This document shows, one piece after another, positions 45,462 through 55,483 of a DNA stretch of 64,000 bases. Position 1 is the stretch's first letter, and each line of letters begins with the position of its first letter. Origin of the DNA: Candidatus Brachythrix odensensis (lineage in GTDB: Bacteria; Chloroflexota; Anaerolineae; J036; Brachytrichaceae); assembly GCA_016714465.1 (NCBI GenBank), contig JADKDT010000026.1:186001-250000 (forward strand). The letters run 5' to 3'. The position numbers were made by a program, and so were the translations under genes. The notes under the pieces were generated by a model. The model was not told where the DNA came from. It did no database searches and worked only from the letters and a program-made list of their open reading frames with translations.

Positions 45462-48400
45462 CTATTTCTTCGCCATCAACTGGCGCGCCTGGGCACGCCA
45501 ACTGGCGAAGTCGGGCTTGCGGATTTTTCCAGGCCGGCAGATCTCCTCGAGCCGCGCGTCGCTGGCCTCGATAAGCGCCGCGTAGGTGCACACGCCCGCG
45601 TCATAAAGGCGCTTCTCATAAGTGAATCCAAGACCATCGATCGGCCCGAAATCATCGGGCTGCTGGGAATCCCAGGCGCGGCCCTTGCTTTCAGTCTCGC
45701 CGGCCAGGCGCAGCGCGTCCGCAGCGATAGCCGCATGATCGAAGCGCTTCATCTGCAGACCCGATGGCTGAAGGATCTTGAGGAGCTCGTCTTTCGTGAT
45801 TTGGGCCAGTTCCCAATAGGTGCCAATCCCCGCAGCGTACAAGCGCCCCTCCCACACCGTCCCGATGCCCTTGACATCCGACAAGTGCTGCGGGCAGGAG
45901 GTGGTGTAGGTCTTGGCGCCATCGACGCTGAACGCGGCCAGTGCGACTCGGGGAGTTTTCGCGGTGCTCGGCTCGACAACAGGCGCGGATGCGATGGCGG
46001 GATCGGCAGTGGCGCTGGCCGCTACGCCGGCCCCGCCGGCTGCGACCGCAGCGAATGCGACTGCGGCGGATGCGGGTTGCGCACTCAATTGAGCCCGAAG
46101 TTTCTCGATCTGGGCCTTGAGGCCATCCCGCTCTTCGTCGTCGTCATCCAGATCGGCCTGGAGCACCGCCATGCGCTTGGAGGCTGCATCCAACTGGGCC
46201 TTGAGCGCGGGCACCAGCACGCGGACTTCTTCTACATCCGAATTGTGGGCGTGGCGGGCTTCGGCCAACTCGTGTCCGAGGCGGGCCCGGTCTTCGGTGA
46301 CGTTGTTCAACTCGGATCGGAGCGCGTCGTATTTGAGGGTCAATCCGCTAAGTTCGCGGGCTGCCTGAACCAATTCGGCTGGCGCCTCGACCGGTTCCTC
46401 GGCTTTGGTTCGCCACATGGCGGCATCCGCGGTTGCAACCTGCAGTTGTGCGCTCGCCTGACTTCCGTTCGCCTCGAGGAGGATCTTGTCAGCCTCCAAT
46501 TCCTCGGCCCGGGTTCGCCACATGGCGGCGTCGGCGATGGCGATTTGGAGTCGGGCGCCAGCATCGCTGCCGCTTTGCTCCAGGCTCACATTCTGGCTTT
46601 CAAGTTCCTCGGCCCGTGTTCGCCACATTCCAGCATCGGCGGCGGCGATTTGCAGGCGGGCGCTCGCGTCCTCGGCGGATGCCTTGATGCTGGCCGTTTC
46701 TGTCTCAAGCTCTTCGGCCCGCACTCGCCACATGCCGGCATTGGCCTGAGCGGTCTGGAACTGGCCGCTTGTCTCATTGCCGGCTTCCTCGAGGCTGGCC
46801 TTCTCTCCTTCGAGTTCCTCGGCCCGCACGCGCCACATCCCGGCGTTGGCCTGGGCGATCTGATATTGACCGCTGGTCTCGTTGCCGGCTTCCTCGAGGC
46901 TGGCCTTCTCTCCTTCGAGTTCCTCGGCCCGCACGCGCCACATCCCGGCGTTGGCCTGGGCGATCTGATATTGACCGCTGGTCTCGTTGCTGGTCTCCTC
47001 AAGGCTGTTCTTCTCGCTTTCGAGTTCCTCGGCCCGTACACGCCACATCCCGGCGTTGGCCTGGGCGATCTGAAACTGGCCGCTGGTCTCGTTGCTTGTC
47101 TCCTCGAGGCTGTTCTTCTCGCTTTCGAGTCCCTCGGCCCGTACACGCCACATTCCGGCGTCGGCCTGGGCGATCTGGAATTGGCCGCTGGCCTCGCTGC
47201 TGGTCTCCTCGAGGCTGGCCTTCTCGCTTTCGAGTTCCTCGGCCCTCACCCGCCACATGCCGGCGTCCGCCTGCGCGATCTGGAAGCGGCCGCTGGTTTC
47301 GTTGCTTGTCTCCTCGAGGCTGGCCTTCTCTCCTTCGAGTTCCTCGGCCCGCACGCGCCACATGCCGGCGTCCGCCTGCGCGATCTGGAACCGGCCGCTG
47401 GTTTCGTTCTCGGTGGCCTCAAGGTCAGCCGCGACGGCGTTGGTCTCTTCAAATCGGGTGCGCCACATGCCCGCATCCGCCAGCGCAGTGCCGAGCTGGG
47501 CGTTCTTCTCGTCATACTCGCCGAGAAAGCCCGCCCGGGTGACGGCGTCCGCCTCGAGCTGGCTGGCCCGTTCCTGTTCCATCGTCCGCAACATGCCGGC
47601 GTCGGCGGCGAAGACCTGACTCTGCGCCTCGGCGTCCGCGCGCGCGGCCCTGGCCGCCGCGACTTCACCCTCGAGCGCGGCAATGCGCGCCTTGAATCCC
47701 TCGATCTCCTCAATTGGCGCCATGCGCGCCGTGGCGGCTGTGGCGGCATCCAGTTTGGCCCGCAGCCCGCCGATATCGGCGCGCGCAGCGTTGAGCTGAG
47801 CTTCCAGGTCGCTCCTGGCCTTGGCGGTGGCGTCCAGATCGGCCTGACTCGCGGCGTGCTTCGCCTTGAGCTCGGCGCTTTCGCTTTGAAGCGTTGTGGC
47901 CAGCGCCGCGGAGGCGGCCGCGCCGGCGCTGAACTTGACGACATCGGAAGCCACGTTCGAATGCGCGGCGTTTGCCTTGTCCAATTCGGCCTGAAGTCCG
48001 CCGAGTCTGACCTTGAATTCGCCCAGTTCAGTGTCGCGCGACAGCAACCCCGCTTCAAGCGCGGCGCGCTCCTTCAACGCGGCGGATAGTTTTCCTGCAA
48101 CTCGCCAGACTCCGCGTCTTTCGCCTTCGCGGCGCTATCCAGCGCGAGCGCGTTGTTCTTGGCAACATGAAACTCAGCAAGCTGGGCCTCAAAGCTGGTT
48201 CTGTGCGCGTTGGCCTCGGCTTCCGCGCTCGCCCGGGCGGCCAGTGCGGCTTTCAAATCGGCCTCAAGCTGACGCCGCTCGGCCTGGGAGGCCTCGAAGT
48301 TGGCCCGAAGTTTTGGCAGATCGGCTTTCAGGCCGCTCAGTTCGGCGTCAACGGCAATCCGCGCCGTGCGGGCCGCTTCCAGATCGGCCTGGAGATTTGC

Positions 48401-48919
48401 CTTGTCGGTCTCGAGGTTCTTGCTCAGGGCCGCGCCCGCGCCCGCCGCTGCGCTGAGCTTTCCGATTTCGGCTGCGAGATTTCCGCCCTTGCTCTTCTCG
48501 GCGGCCAGTTCGGCCTGCAGCCTGCCCATCTGGGCCTTGAAGTCGGCGATCAAGCCATCCTTGGTCTGAACATCGCTCTGGAAGGACATTCGAGATTTTG
48601 CGCCGGTGTCAAGTTCGGCCCGAAGATTCCCGATCTGCGCCTTCAGATCAGCGCTCTCCTTCTCCCGCGCCGCGACCAGGTCGAGGCGCTGTTTGGCTTC
48701 GGTCTGAGCCTGGGTCAGCGACGCGTTCATGCCAGCCTTCTCGTCCGCAAACGACGCGATCTGGGCCTCGTATTCCAGCATCTTCTTTGAAGTCTGGCCA
48801 CGGCGCCAGCGCCCGAGCACGAGAATGTCAACCGCAAGCATGATGAGCGCGCCAAGCGTCAGGATCATCAGGCCCCAAACCCACAGTGGAACTGCGTTCC
48901 AGTTAAAACCGAGATTCAT
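45462..48919 (-). CDS. Giant membrane-anchored coiled-coil protein with C-terminal HhH-like pair (one frameshift)
   Basis: About 1152 residues. The start at 48917-48919 has GGAGG upstream. A membrane helix at about 10-32 (WGLMILTLGALIMLAVDILV, then GRWRR) places the rest in the cytoplasm. A long coiled coil follows. Near 48090 the frame breaks: adding one A to the AAAA run joins AESGELQEKLSAALKERAAL. The middle has ~11 repeats of exactly 35 residues with DAGMWRxRAEELE. The C-terminal ~190 residues hold two helix-hairpin-helix-like units (LSDVKGIGTVWEGRLYAAGI; FGPIDGLGFTYEKRLYDAGV) resembling DUF4332. Function is unknown. Confidence 0.78.
46446..47390 (-). repeat. Nine 105-bp coding tandem repeats (35-residue coiled-coil units)
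   Basis: Units of exactly 105 bp encode FQIAQADAGMWRVRAEELEG plus a KASLEETSNETSG-type tail. The phase is constant: unit starts at 47390 and 46760 differ by 6 x 105. The six units at 46761-47390 are nearly identical; the outer ones have diverged. Each unit is five heptads, so copy number can change without breaking the coiled coil. Confidence 0.88.
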
Positions 48920-49139
48920 TGATTGCCTCCGGGAGATTCTTGACAAAAAAGTCAGTCGAAGTAACGTGCGGCAGGAAGATGTTAATCCCAACTGGATCGT
49001 CGCGCACCACAATCAATTTAGCATGACGCTCTCGAATTGACAAGCGAGGCGTTCAACCGTTCGGTGCGCGGCGGGCAGGCGGTGGGCGCGAGACGCCCGC
49101 CCGCCTATACTGTTCTTTGTGTATGGAACTGGCAGCGGA

Positions 49140-50387
49140 ATGCGGGTGATCCAAGGGCTGTGCGGGCTGGCGGTGGCGTTTAGCCTGGCCGGTTGTGGCC
49201 GTCTGCAGGCGCTCATCGACCCGCCCACGCCGCGCCCGCCCGCGCCGACCGACTTCGCGCCGGCGGTGACGCCTGACCTGGCGCGGGTTGCTGAAGTGTT
49301 CGAGCCAACGGAAACGCCCACGCCACCCCCTGCCGTTGCAACGGAGGAGCCCCTGCCGCGTTCCACCTTGGCCATCGTGCCGACTGACGCGCCACGCGCA
49401 ACGCCGGCCCCGACCCGTCCGCCACTCCCGACCCGGACCCCCGTGCCTGCGCCGACCTATGTCCCGCTCAAGACGGCCCTCCTGCGCGGTTTTCGCTACG
49501 AACGGCAGACTTTCAACAACTGCGGTCCCGCCACGACGGCGACGCTCCTGTCATACTTCGGCCGGGCTGAGAATCAGACTCAAGTCGCAAGCGTCATGCG
49601 CCCAAACAAGGACGACAAAAACGTGTCGCCCGGTGAAATCGTCGACTTTGCCGTGTCGCTGGGCTTCGGCGCCCGGGTGGTGATTGGGGCGGACCTGGCG
49701 ATGTTGCGTGGGCTGGTCAGCAACGGCCTCCCCGTGATCGTCGAGAGCTGGCTTATCCCAACTCCAAATGACGAGATGGGGCACTACATTCTGCTAAAGG
49801 GCTATGAGGACGATACGTTGGTTTTCGATGACTCGTTTCATGGCGAAAACCTGCGCGAGGAGTCGAGCACCTTTGACGCGCGGTGGAAGGTCTTCAACCG
49901 GACCGTGATTGTGGTCTGGAAGGCCGAGCAGGCCGGGTTGGCCCGGCGCCTGCTTGGCGCGCGGGCCGACGATCGCGCGATGCGCGATCTGGCCCTGGCA
50001 GCGGCCCGCGCCGACATTGACGCCAACCCGCAGGACAAGTTCGCCTGGTTCAACGCCGGTTCTACTCTCGTCCAGATGGGTGAGTACACCCGTGCCGCGC
50101 GCGCCTTCGACACGGCCAGAGGGCTGCGCTTGCCCTGGCGGATGCTTTGGTATCAGTTTGGGCCGTACGAGGCCTACTTCGGCGCGCGCGAATATGGCAC
50201 CCTGGTCCAGCTCGCGACTCAGACCCTGTCGACGACGAATGGGCTCGAAGAAAGCCATTTGTGGCGCGGCCGGGCCTATCTGGCCCAGGGGAAGGCGGTC
50301 GACGCGCGCGTCGAATTTGAGGCGGCCCTGAAAGACAACCCCAACTTTGCTCCGGCACGGGACGCGCTCAAGGCCCTTGGTGGCTGA
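49140..50387 (+). CDS. C39-like cysteine peptidase lipoprotein with TPR repeats
   Basis: 415 residues. The lipoprotein signal MRVIQGLCGLAVAFSLAGC fixes the start at 49140. After a Pro/Thr-rich linker to ~105 comes a peptidase-C39-like domain: Cys128 in NNCGPATTATLLSYFG, His215 in GHYILLKGYEDD, and an aspartate in LVFDDSF. The last ~130 residues are TPR-like (DKFAWFNAGSTLVQMGEYTR; SHLWRGRAYLAQGKAVDARV). It may cleave or simply bind exported peptides outside the membrane. No bacteriocin or ABC exporter genes are near. Confidence 0.8.
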   Translation: MRVIQGLCGLAVAFSLAGCGRLQALIDPPTPRPPAPTDFAPAVTPDLARVAEVFEPTETPTPPPAVATEEPLPRSTLAIVPTDAPRATPAPTRPPLPTRTPVPAPTYVPLKTALLRGFRYERQTFNNCGPATTATLLSYFGRAENQTQVASVMRPNKDDKNVSPGEIVDFAVSLGFGARVVIGADLAMLRGLVSNGLPVIVESWLIPTPNDEMGHYILLKGYEDDTLVFDDSFHGENLREESSTFDARWKVFNRTVIVVWKAEQAGLARRLLGARADDRAMRDLALAAARADIDANPQDKFAWFNAGSTLVQMGEYTRAARAFDTARGLRLPWRMLWYQFGPYEAYFGAREYGTLVQLATQTLSTTNGLEESHLWRGRAYLAQGKAVDARVEFEAALKDNPNFAPARDALKALGG

Positions 50388-50396
50388 TGGGACCTT

Positions 50397-50446
50397 GGAA
50401 ACACAATGCCCGCCCCGGCGTACGCCGGGGCGGGCATTGTGTTTCC
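50397..50446. repeat. 50-bp perfect palindrome, GGCGTACGCC core
   Basis: Arms GGAAACACAATGCCCGCCCC and complement around GTAC at 50420-50423. It lies 10 bp after the peptidase stop and is the same core family as 387-444. Confidence 0.85.
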
Positions 50447-50476
50447 AGAGACCCTGCAACGCACTACAATCGGGGC

Positions 50477-50749
50477 ATGCTGACCGCATTTGTGATGATC
50501 GAAACCGACGCCGACAAGGTCTCTGCTGTCGCCCAGGCCGTTGCCAACTCGCCGAATGTGGCCGAGGTTTACAGCGTGACGGGCGATTTCGACGTGATTG
50601 CGATTGTGCGTGTGGCGAACTACGACCTGCTGGCCGAGGCCGTGCCCGACCAGATCTCGCGCATCGAGGGCGTCCGGCGCACCCACACCCTGCTCGCCTT
50701 CCGCAGCTTTAGCGCCAAAGACCTGGCCTGGGACGTTGGTACCGCCTAG
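50477..50749 (+). CDS. Stand-alone Lrp/AsnC RAM ligand-binding protein
   Basis: 90 residues consisting only of the effector-binding RAM domain of Lrp/AsnC regulators (MLTAFVMIETDADKVSAVAQ, VTGDFDVIAIVRVANYDLLA, IEGVRRTHTLLAF). There is no helix-turn-helix. Such single-domain proteins bind amino acids and oligomerise, and may modulate full-length regulators. The neighbour kynureninase hints at an aromatic amino acid link, but that is inference. Confidence 0.85.
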   Translation: MLTAFVMIETDADKVSAVAQAVANSPNVAEVYSVTGDFDVIAIVRVANYDLLAEAVPDQISRIEGVRRTHTLLAFRSFSAKDLAWDVGTA

Positions 50750-50767
50750 CGTCACCCCCAAATCCAA

Positions 50768-50827
50768 TTTCCGCGAGGATATCCCCCGTCGCGGCGTACG
50801 CCGCGACGTGGGACATCCTCGCGGAAA
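50768..50827. repeat. 60-bp palindrome, GGCGTACGCC core
   Basis: Outer arms TTCCGCGAGGAT / ATCCTCGCGGAA, a mismatched stretch, then a CGTCGCGGCGTACGCCGCGACG inner hairpin. It overlaps the leader of the kynureninase gene, which starts 12 bp later. Confidence 0.8.
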
Positions 50828-50838
50828 GAGTCTCCGCC

Positions 50839-52077
50839 ATGAAAAATCTTCCCGAGTCCATCCAGGCCCTCGACGCCGCCGATCCGCTGGCCGCGTTTGG
50901 CGCGCGTTTCAACCTGCCCGTGGGCCTAATCTACCTGGATGGCAACTCGCTCGGCGCGCTCCCGCGTGACACGCCCGCCCGGGTCGCCCGCGCCATTTCA
51001 GACGAGTGGGGACGGGACCTGATCCGGAGCTGGAACACCGCCGGGTGGATGGACATGCCGTTGCGGGTGGGTGACAAGATTGGCCGTTTGATCGGCGCCC
51101 GTCCTGGCGAGACCGTGTGCGCGGACTCGACCTCGATCAATGTCTTCAAGGCCCTGTCAGCCGCGCTGCAGCTCAACCCGGGCCGGAAAGTCATCTTGTC
51201 CGAGCCGGACAATTTCCCGACGGATCTGTACATGGCGCAGGGCTTGACCGGCCTGCTCAATGACGGGCATCACCTGGTCCTGAAGACGCCTGACGAAATT
51301 GAGGCCGCCCTCGACAGCGACACGGCCGTGCTGATGTTGACGCATGTCAACTACCGCACCGGGCGGATCCACGATATGGCCCGGTTAACGGCCAAAGCTC
51401 ATGCGGTTGGCGCGCTTGTGATCTGGGACCTCGCCCACTCGGCCGGCGCGCTGCCGGTTGATCTGAACGCCGCCGGGGCCGACATGGCGGTCGGATGCGG
51501 CTACAAGTATCTGAACGGCGGTCCGGGGGCGCCGGCCTTCATCATGGTCGCCGGCCGGCACCATGCTCGCTTCAGCCAGCCCCTGTCGGGCTGGTTGGGG
51601 CATGCCGACCCCTTCGCCTTTTCGTCCGACTATCGTCCGGCGGAGGGGATCGGGCGGGCGATCTGCGGTACGCCGGCAGTCTTGAATATGACCGCCCTGG
51701 AGTGTGGGTTGGATGTAATGCTCGAGGCTGATCTCGGCCTGATGCGGGCCAAGTCCCTGGCCCTGACCGATCTCTTCATCGCCGAGGTCGAGGCGCGCTG
51801 CTCCGGGCAGGGCCTTTCTTTGCTCACCCCGCGCGAGCATCGCCTGCGCGGGAGCCAGGTGAGTTTCGCCCATGCGGAGGGCTACGCCATCATGCAGGCC
51901 CTGATCGCGGGCGGGGTGATCGGCGACTTCCGCGCGCCGGACATCCTGCGCTTTGGCTTCACGCCGTTGTACACCCGCTATGCCGACGCCTGGGCGGCGG
52001 CCGAGATTCTGGCCGATATTCTCGCGACGCGGGCGTGGGACCGGCCGGAATACAAGGCACGCAAAAAGGTAACCTGA
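50839..52077 (+). CDS. kynU: Kynureninase
   Basis: 412 residues, fold-type I PLP enzyme. It hydrolyses kynurenine or 3-hydroxykynurenine to anthranilate or 3-hydroxyanthranilate plus alanine. The start YLDGNSLGALPRDTP is diagnostic. SWNTAGWMDMPLRVGDKIG, LTHVNYRTGRIHDM and Lys223 in GCGYKYLNGGPGAP (PLP Schiff base) follow. No other kyn gene is nearby, so it may function in tryptophan catabolism with genes elsewhere. Confidence 0.94.
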   Translation: MKNLPESIQALDAADPLAAFGARFNLPVGLIYLDGNSLGALPRDTPARVARAISDEWGRDLIRSWNTAGWMDMPLRVGDKIGRLIGARPGETVCADSTSINVFKALSAALQLNPGRKVILSEPDNFPTDLYMAQGLTGLLNDGHHLVLKTPDEIEAALDSDTAVLMLTHVNYRTGRIHDMARLTAKAHAVGALVIWDLAHSAGALPVDLNAAGADMAVGCGYKYLNGGPGAPAFIMVAGRHHARFSQPLSGWLGHADPFAFSSDYRPAEGIGRAICGTPAVLNMTALECGLDVMLEADLGLMRAKSLALTDLFIAEVEARCSGQGLSLLTPREHRLRGSQVSFAHAEGYAIMQALIAGGVIGDFRAPDILRFGFTPLYTRYADAWAAAEILADILATRAWDRPEYKARKKVT

Positions 52078-52089
52078 CAGGTCGGGCGC

Positions 52090-54480
52090 CTATTTGAAAG
52101 CCTGGGCGGCCCTGACCGCCGCATAGGCGTCGACAAGGCCCGCCCCGAACACGTTCGCGCTTGTGCCGCCGCAGGTCGGCCCGCTGGCGGGGGCCGGGCG
52201 GGCGGTCTCGCGCAGGATGCGCTCGGTTGCGTCGATGTTGCCGATCAGCCTGGGCTGGGCGGACCACATCAGCGCAACGACCCCGGCGATGTGCGGGCCG
52301 GCCATCGACGTGCCGCTGTTTGAGCCATACGTCCCGCCGGGCAGGGTCGATAGCACGCCCACACCGGGCGCCGCGATGTCGGGCTTGACCCGCCCGCTGC
52401 CATCGACGCTCACCGGTCCGCGGCTGCTGAAGTCCGCAATCTGGCCCTTGCTGTCGACGGCGGCGACGCTGAAGGATGCGTCATACAGCGCGATCGGATC
52501 CTTGACCGTCTCGCAGCGCGGGCCCTCATTGCCAGCCGATGCGACGACAAAGACACCGGCCGCGCGCAGGGCGTTTACGGCCGGTTCCAGCGCCTGCGGA
52601 TCGCAGCCCTCGAGCGGGGGACAGCCCCACGAATTGTTGATGACGTGCGCGCCGAGGCTTGGATTGCCGTCCCGGAGCGGATTCCCGGCCTGGGGCCAGG
52701 GCGCGAGCATGAACTGCAGGCAATCCAGATACAGGGCCGGGTTGGCAAGGTTGCGGGCGAGATTGACGCACCCAAACCATTCCGCGTCCGGCGCGACGCC
52801 GGTCGGCGCAACGCGGCCGGCGGCCCGCCCGACGATGCTGCCCAACGTATGGGTGCCATGACCTCCGATATCGACCGGGCTGCGCGAGCGGTTCCAGGGG
52901 TCGAGCCAGTTGTAGTCGTCGCGCCCGCCGCGCCCGCGGTATGCGCTGGCGAGGGCGGGATGCGCGCCATCAACCCCGCTATCGGACTGCCCGACCACGA
53001 TCCCGGACCCGGTGACCCTGAGCTCGTTCCACACCCGCTCAGCGCCGATGCTGGTCAAATTCCATTGCGGAATGAGGGGCGCCGGTTCGTCCCCGGCTTC
53101 GGCGGGCGCGGCCTCTGGCAGCGGACGCAGGCGCGGGCTGTCGATGACCCGGGCGACCTCGGGCTGGGCGGACAGGAAGGCGCGCATGGGCAGGCCGCCC
53201 TCGACCTCAATGGCGTTAACCAGGTAGTAGGGTGTGTGGGCAACCCCGAGTTGCGCGAGCGTCCGGCGCAGCGGGGCCTGGGTCCGGTCGGCATGGGCCG
53301 TCAGGGTGTCGTAGACCGCCTTCATGCGGGTGTCGCGGTCCGCAATCGCGGCCATTGGGCGCACATCCGCCTGGTCCTTCAGGATGACAAAGAGCCGTTC
53401 GCCGTACAACCCCGGTTTGCCGGCCAGGGCGTATGTGGCGATAAGTCCGAGGGCGGCCACAGCGGCCAGACCCGCGGCCAGCGCTACGCGCGGCGTCCCC
53501 AGGCGGCGCCGGGCAAGCAGCACGATGGCGCTCAGCACAAGCGCGCTCAGGGTAGCCGCCGCGACGGCAGCCGGCATGAAGCTGAGCACGTCGTGCCCGC
53601 CCAGGAGTAAGGTGAGCTCATCCGGATCCACGAGCGCCAGGGGCAGCGCGATGACGGGTGCGACGAGCGCGGCCATCGCCCGGGTGCCGCCCAGCCGGAA
53701 CAGCCCCGCGGCGGCAGCGCCGATCGCCCACAACGGCAGCATCAGCAGGATCTGAGCGCCATCGAAGCCGGCGCCGGAGCCGGCCACCATGAGGGCCACC
53801 CCGATCACCGATCCCTCGAAGATCAGACTTCGCCCGGATGCCGGAAGGCGCGCGGGCGCGTACAGCGTGCGATCGATCCAGACGCTGGCCAGCAACGCCA
53901 CCAGACCGCCTGCGGCAACCGCGAGGAGCGTATCGAGCGCCGAGCCCAGCGCCCCCCAGCGCAGCCAGGCCCAGGCGGCAAGCCCTCCCAGCGCCGCCGC
54001 CAAAACGATCGACGCCGCGGGCGGCGCGACGGAGGCTTTTCGGCGGAGGAGCAGCACCAGCGCGAGTAGGGCGACGCACAACGCAATCAGCGTCAGCGCG
54101 GCGGGCTGGGTGGCCGTCTTGGGCCACAGGCGGGCCAGCCCGGCCAACCCGACAAACATCGCGCTGCCCGCCCAGGCGCGCGACGCGTCGCGCAGCCGGC
54201 CGGGCTTGAGGAATACCGCCATGGGCACGGTCGGCAGCGCCAGCCCGACCATATGGGCGAGCGACGCGATCAGTGGGACCAGGGCCGGCAGGGGCGCGCT
54301 CTCCGCCATCGCGATATCGACGGCCGCCCACAGGCTGAACTGAATCAAAACCGTTATGCCAATCATCCAGGCGCCGAGCAGGATGAAGATTCCGGCGCGC
54401 AGGCAGCCTGCGTTGTCCGGGGCGGGCATCGGCGGTGTTGGCGGGACGGGAGAGGCAAGTGGCGCGGTCGGGTACTGCAT
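52090..54480 (-). CDS. Polytopic membrane subtilase (S8) with large transmembrane N-domain
   Basis: 796 residues from the ATG at 54478-54480. Residues ~25-375 contain about 11 hydrophobic helices. An I9-propeptide-like region follows (~385-475, ERLFVILKDQADVRPM ... YYLVNAIEVEGG). The subtilisin domain has Asp500 (QSDSGVDG), His541 (GGHGTHTLG), Asn in INNSWG and Ser725 (NSGTSMAGPH), so the triad is intact. Subtilases are usually secreted with a simple signal peptide, so the multi-pass membrane domain is unusual. It could be a membrane-embedded protease with its catalytic domain outside. Confidence 0.82.
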   Translation of the reverse strand: MQYPTAPLASPVPPTPPMPAPDNAGCLRAGIFILLGAWMIGITVLIQFSLWAAVDIAMAESAPLPALVPLIASLAHMVGLALPTVPMAVFLKPGRLRDASRAWAGSAMFVGLAGLARLWPKTATQPAALTLIALCVALLALVLLLRRKASVAPPAASIVLAAALGGLAAWAWLRWGALGSALDTLLAVAAGGLVALLASVWIDRTLYAPARLPASGRSLIFEGSVIGVALMVAGSGAGFDGAQILLMLPLWAIGAAAAGLFRLGGTRAMAALVAPVIALPLALVDPDELTLLLGGHDVLSFMPAAVAAATLSALVLSAIVLLARRRLGTPRVALAAGLAAVAALGLIATYALAGKPGLYGERLFVILKDQADVRPMAAIADRDTRMKAVYDTLTAHADRTQAPLRRTLAQLGVAHTPYYLVNAIEVEGGLPMRAFLSAQPEVARVIDSPRLRPLPEAAPAEAGDEPAPLIPQWNLTSIGAERVWNELRVTGSGIVVGQSDSGVDGAHPALASAYRGRGGRDDYNWLDPWNRSRSPVDIGGHGTHTLGSIVGRAAGRVAPTGVAPDAEWFGCVNLARNLANPALYLDCLQFMLAPWPQAGNPLRDGNPSLGAHVINNSWGCPPLEGCDPQALEPAVNALRAAGVFVVASAGNEGPRCETVKDPIALYDASFSVAAVDSKGQIADFSSRGPVSVDGSGRVKPDIAAPGVGVLSTLPGGTYGSNSGTSMAGPHIAGVVALMWSAQPRLIGNIDATERILRETARPAPASGPTCGGTSANVFGAGLVDAYAAVRAAQAFK

Positions 54481-54493
54481 TCTGGTAAGGGGG

Positions 54494-55175
54494 TCAGAGG
54501 ATGCGGCGCAACCAGGCGCCGATGTCGTCGATTTCGTCGCTGCTGACGGCGTGGGCGATATCGTACTCGCGCCACTCGACGGCATACCCCGCCAAACGCA
54601 GCGCGTCACGACTGGCCTGCCCATACGCGATCGGCACCATATCGTCCTGGCGGCCGTGGGCGATCAAGAGCGGCATGCCGCTGTTGGCCGGGCTGGCTTC
54701 GGCGGCCAGTGTCTGCGCCAGCGGCAGCCAGGTCGACAAGAGCATCGCCCCGGCCAGGGGTTTGGGGTGGCGGGTAGCGGTGTAAACGGCGACCGCGCCG
54801 CCCTGGGAAAACCCCGGCCAGCACGATTCGGTTGCTTGGGATCCCCCGGCTTTCCTCGCGGGCGATCAATTGTGCGATGGCCGCCTGGCTGAGGGCCAGG
54901 CCGGCCTCATCCTCCGGCCCGTCGAAGTCAAACGAATAGAGATCGAACCAGGCGGGCATGACCTGGCCGACGTTCAGGGTGACCGGGATCTCGGGCGCAT
55001 GCGGGAAGATAAAGCGGGTGGGGGTGCCCGGCGGCATGCGCAACTCGGGAACCACGGGCGCGAAGTCGTGCCCGTCGGCCCCAAGCCCGTGCAGCCAGAT
55101 CACACTGGCCGTGGGAGCAGGCCCGGTTTCGATTTCGAGTGAGGACAGCAGGGGACTGATCGGGGAGGGCGTCAC
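54494..55175 (-). CDS. Phospholipase/carboxylesterase family hydrolase (one frameshift)
   Basis: The N-terminal part reads VIWLHGLGADGHDFAPVVPE, FIFPHAPEIPVTLN and NRIVLAG. In the next frame it continues FSQGGAVAVYTATRHPKPLA, LIAHGRQDDMVPI and EWREYDIAHAVSSDEIDDI. Removing one base from the CCCC at about 54812-54815 (GGGG on the coding strand) joins them through nucleophile motif GFSQGG, giving ~226 residues with Ser, Asp and His of the carboxylesterase family. The mutation falls just before the catalytic serine. An assembly indel is likely. Confidence 0.82.
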
Positions 55176-55208
55176 GCGTCGATTTTAGTCCGTATCGCCT
55201 TGAGCAAA

Positions 55209-55250
55209 CGAAATCCCCCGCCCCGGCGTGCGCCGGGGCGGGGGATTTCG
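55209..55250. repeat. 42-bp perfect palindrome, GGCGTGCGCC core
   Basis: Arms CGAAATCCCCCGCCCCGGCG and complement around a TG centre. It is nearly the same as the inner part of 387-444. It lies between the tRNA-Gly and the carboxylesterase, both leftward. Confidence 0.85.
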
Positions 55251-55271
55251 CATTCAGTATCACGATCGATA

Positions 55272-55344
55272 AGCGGGTGACGGGATTTGAACCCGTGACC
55301 CTCTGCTTGGGAAGCAGATGCTCTACCAACTGAGCTACACCCGC
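55272..55344 (-). tRNA. tRNA-Gly (anticodon CCC)
   Basis: A complete 73-nt cloverleaf on the minus strand. Acceptor GCGGGTG pairs with CACCCGC, the D-loop has AGCTCAGTTGGTAGAGC, the anticodon loop TTCCCAA carries CCC at 55309-55311, and the T-loop is GGTTCAAATCC. A TAAAAT box at 55354-55359 lies 9 nt upstream. Confidence 0.96.
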
Positions 55345-55483
55345 ATGTTTCCGATTTTACACCAACCACCCAGGATCGTTGTGCAGCGACGGGAGAAACG
55401 TTTCTCCAACCTCATACATCAAGCACAAACGACGAAGACAAGCGCGCCGCTCACCCAGGTGAACAGACGCCAGGTGGGAAAAC

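Noticed and set aside
46446..47390. A regulatory or CRISPR-like repeat array in DNA
   Set aside because: The 105-bp period is exactly 35 codons in one long open frame and encodes a coiled-coil repeat.
44598..48089. A 1163-codon open frame antisense to the Ig and coiled-coil genes
   Set aside because: It has no ribosome site or recognisable domain. Its internal repeats are simply the reverse of the 105-bp coiled-coil units.
42838..48093. Programmed ribosomal frameshifting in xseA and the coiled-coil gene
   Set aside because: The sites are only CCCC and AAAA, not heptameric slippery sequences. No shift is known in xseA, and the pattern matches indel errors seen elsewhere in the window.
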